From Ignavibacteriales bacterium (GTDB lineage Bacteria > Bacteroidota > Ignavibacteria > Ignavibacteriales > Melioribacteraceae): 6,956 bases of DNA. Location: positions 1-6,956 of the forward strand of contig JALWSN010000204.1 of NCBI GenBank assembly GCA_027080245.1. The letters run 5' to 3'. Below are positions 6,318-6,956 of this stretch, in pieces (the stretch's first letter is position 1; every line of letters starts with the position of its first letter). The position numbers and the translations under genes are program-made. The notes under the pieces are model-generated. The model had not been told where the DNA came from. It made no database searches and saw nothing but the letters and a program-made list of their open reading frames with translations.

Positions 6318-6362
6318 AAATAATTGGCAATCTTTCTTGCAGGTTGCCAATTATTTGTTTTT
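6318..6362 (+). terminator. Intrinsic terminator after the nadK/thioredoxin-like unit, shared with a convergent gene
   Basis: AAATAATTGGCAA at 6318-6330 is perfectly complementary to TTGCCAATTATTT at 6344-6356, with a 13-base loop, and is followed by GTTTTT. The stem has GGC/GCC at its centre and an A/T base. On the plus strand this is a good intrinsic terminator for the gene ending at 6243. On the minus strand the hairpin also follows the last codons of the convergent gene, but only a broken T-rich stretch follows, so termination in that direction would be weaker. Confidence 0.8.
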
Positions 6363-6896
6363 GTCCTTTTTAATTTTTATTGTGTAAAATTCGTCCTCGT
6401 CTTCGCCGTATTTTTCAATTACGTTTGTGTTTAACGAATGAAGCTTTTTTTCTTTTTCTTTTCCGCTTTCTTTAACGTTTGTTTTCTCAGCTGTTTTCCT
6501 TGAGGATTGCGTTGTAATTTTTTCCGTCGGGTTTAAAATTTCAATTCTGTCCTTTTGGGAAAACCTAACTTTATTGTGGGATGGAACAGTGGAAGGGGCG
6601 CTTTTGGGGCGGGGCTTCAATTTGGGTTTTACTCGCACTTTATCGCTGGCGTGAGTGTGAATTTTTTTCCGTTTATTCTTTTCGGCTTTTTGTTTTTCTA
6701 GCTTTTTCTTTTGTTCTTCTTTCGCTTTTTGTTTAGCCCTTTCTTTTTCTTTCTTTTCAATTTCTTTTTCGAAAGCAAATTTTTCTCCAGTAACCTTTCG
6801 GCGCACTTTAAAAGAAATGTAAGATATTATTATTACGATTACCGCAGCAATTCCGAAGTAAACAAGGCTTTCCCAAACAACGTCAATTAAGTTCAT
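6351..6896 (-). CDS. Membrane-anchored Lys/Glu-rich protein of unknown function
   Basis: I do not recognise this 181-residue protein. It begins with a short segment and one membrane helix (about 11-29, LVYFGIAAVIVIIISYISF), followed by RRK, which by the positive-inside rule would place the long C-terminal part in the cytoplasm. Residues 38-78 are almost only Lys, Glu, Ala, Gln and Arg and should form a charged helix or coiled coil. Residues 85-101 are Lys/Pro-rich, and the middle is Ser/Thr-rich and probably disordered. The end has an acidic patch (YGEDEDEFY, 163-171) and then a Lys-rich tail. There are no cysteines. The start is the ATG at 6894-6896, with a weak AAAGAA in front. It resembles TolA or YajC-like proteins only in layout, so no function is assigned. 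The stop codon lies inside the terminator hairpin of the facing gene. Composition bias makes similarity searches unreliable, but the membrane helix, promoter and length support a real gene. Confidence 0.7.
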   Translation of the reverse strand: MNLIDVVWESLVYFGIAAVIVIIISYISFKVRRKVTGEKFAFEKEIEKKEKERAKQKAKEEQKKKLEKQKAEKNKRKKIHTHASDKVRVKPKLKPRPKSAPSTVPSHNKVRFSQKDRIEILNPTEKITTQSSRKTAEKTNVKESGKEKEKKLHSLNTNVIEKYGEDEDEFYTIKIKKDKNK

Positions 6897-6928
6897 TTCT
6901 TTAATTATTTCTTTTCTAAAATCTATTT

Positions 6929-6956
6929 AATATATCGAAAAATTTTCTATTTTCAA
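6929..6956 (-). promoter_or_regulatory. Possible sigma-70-type promoter for the Lys-rich membrane protein
   Basis: Read on the minus strand, TTGAAA (6956-6951) and TATATT (6934-6929) are each one base from the sigma-70 consensus and are 16 bp apart. This would put the transcription start around 6922 and leave a short leader of about 25 bases before the ATG. The region is very AT-rich, which raises the chance of a false match, and Bacteroidota use a different promoter consensus. The -35 box touches the end of the window. Confidence 0.35.

Noticed and set aside
5595..6350. Minus-strand frames opposite the nadK end and thioredoxin-like gene
   Set aside because: They are antisense to supported genes; the one ending near 6350 also runs through the terminator hairpin.

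Overview
The window reads as ordinary chromosomal sequence from an AT-rich member of the Bacteroidota/Ignavibacteriota (FCB) side of the bacterial tree. The evidence is indirect: low G+C, weak or absent Shine-Dalgarno sites before several genes, an exported single-cysteine thioredoxin-like protein of a type I associate with Bacteroidota, and an intergenic spacer made of short degenerate repeats. No rRNA, tRNA, CRISPR array, transposase or phage gene is visible, and I see no clear sign of a wholly new system.

Layout: (1) Positions 95-1648 (+) encode a complete CueO-like multicopper oxidase with a twin-arginine leader, a possible lipobox and two Met/Gly-rich inserts. It appears to stand alone, after an AT-rich leader with an 11-bp tandem repeat. 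(2) Positions 1649-2016 are a 368-base spacer with a long-range inverted repeat and short direct repeats, and no credible gene. (3) Positions 2017-4673 (+) form a tight pair: an MsbA-like ABC exporter half-transporter, followed 2 bases later by a family 2 glycosyltransferase resembling the WaaE/LgtF core glucosyltransferases, which starts at TTG. (4) Positions 4674-4837 are a short spacer with an 11-bp imperfect hairpin and a 14-bp palindrome. (5) Positions 4838-6243 (+) hold nadK (NAD kinase), overlapped by 1 base by an exported thioredoxin-fold protein with a strong AAGGAGG site. (6) A 13-bp perfect hairpin with a U-tract ends this unit. It overlaps the 3' end of a convergent minus-strand gene (6351-6896) for a membrane-anchored, extremely Lys/Glu-rich protein of unknown function, which has a plausible sigma-70-type promoter at the right edge.

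Functionally, the ABC exporter and glycosyltransferase together suggest assembly or export of lipid A-core or another glycolipid. The oxidase suggests periplasmic copper(I) detoxification. NAD kinase makes NADP+, and the gene coupled to it encodes an exported redox-fold protein; a functional link between the two is only suggested by their coupling. The most uncommon features are the Met-rich insert directly before the copper-binding histidines, the shared terminator/stop-codon/lysine-codon arrangement at the convergent junction, and the unidentified Lys-rich membrane protein.
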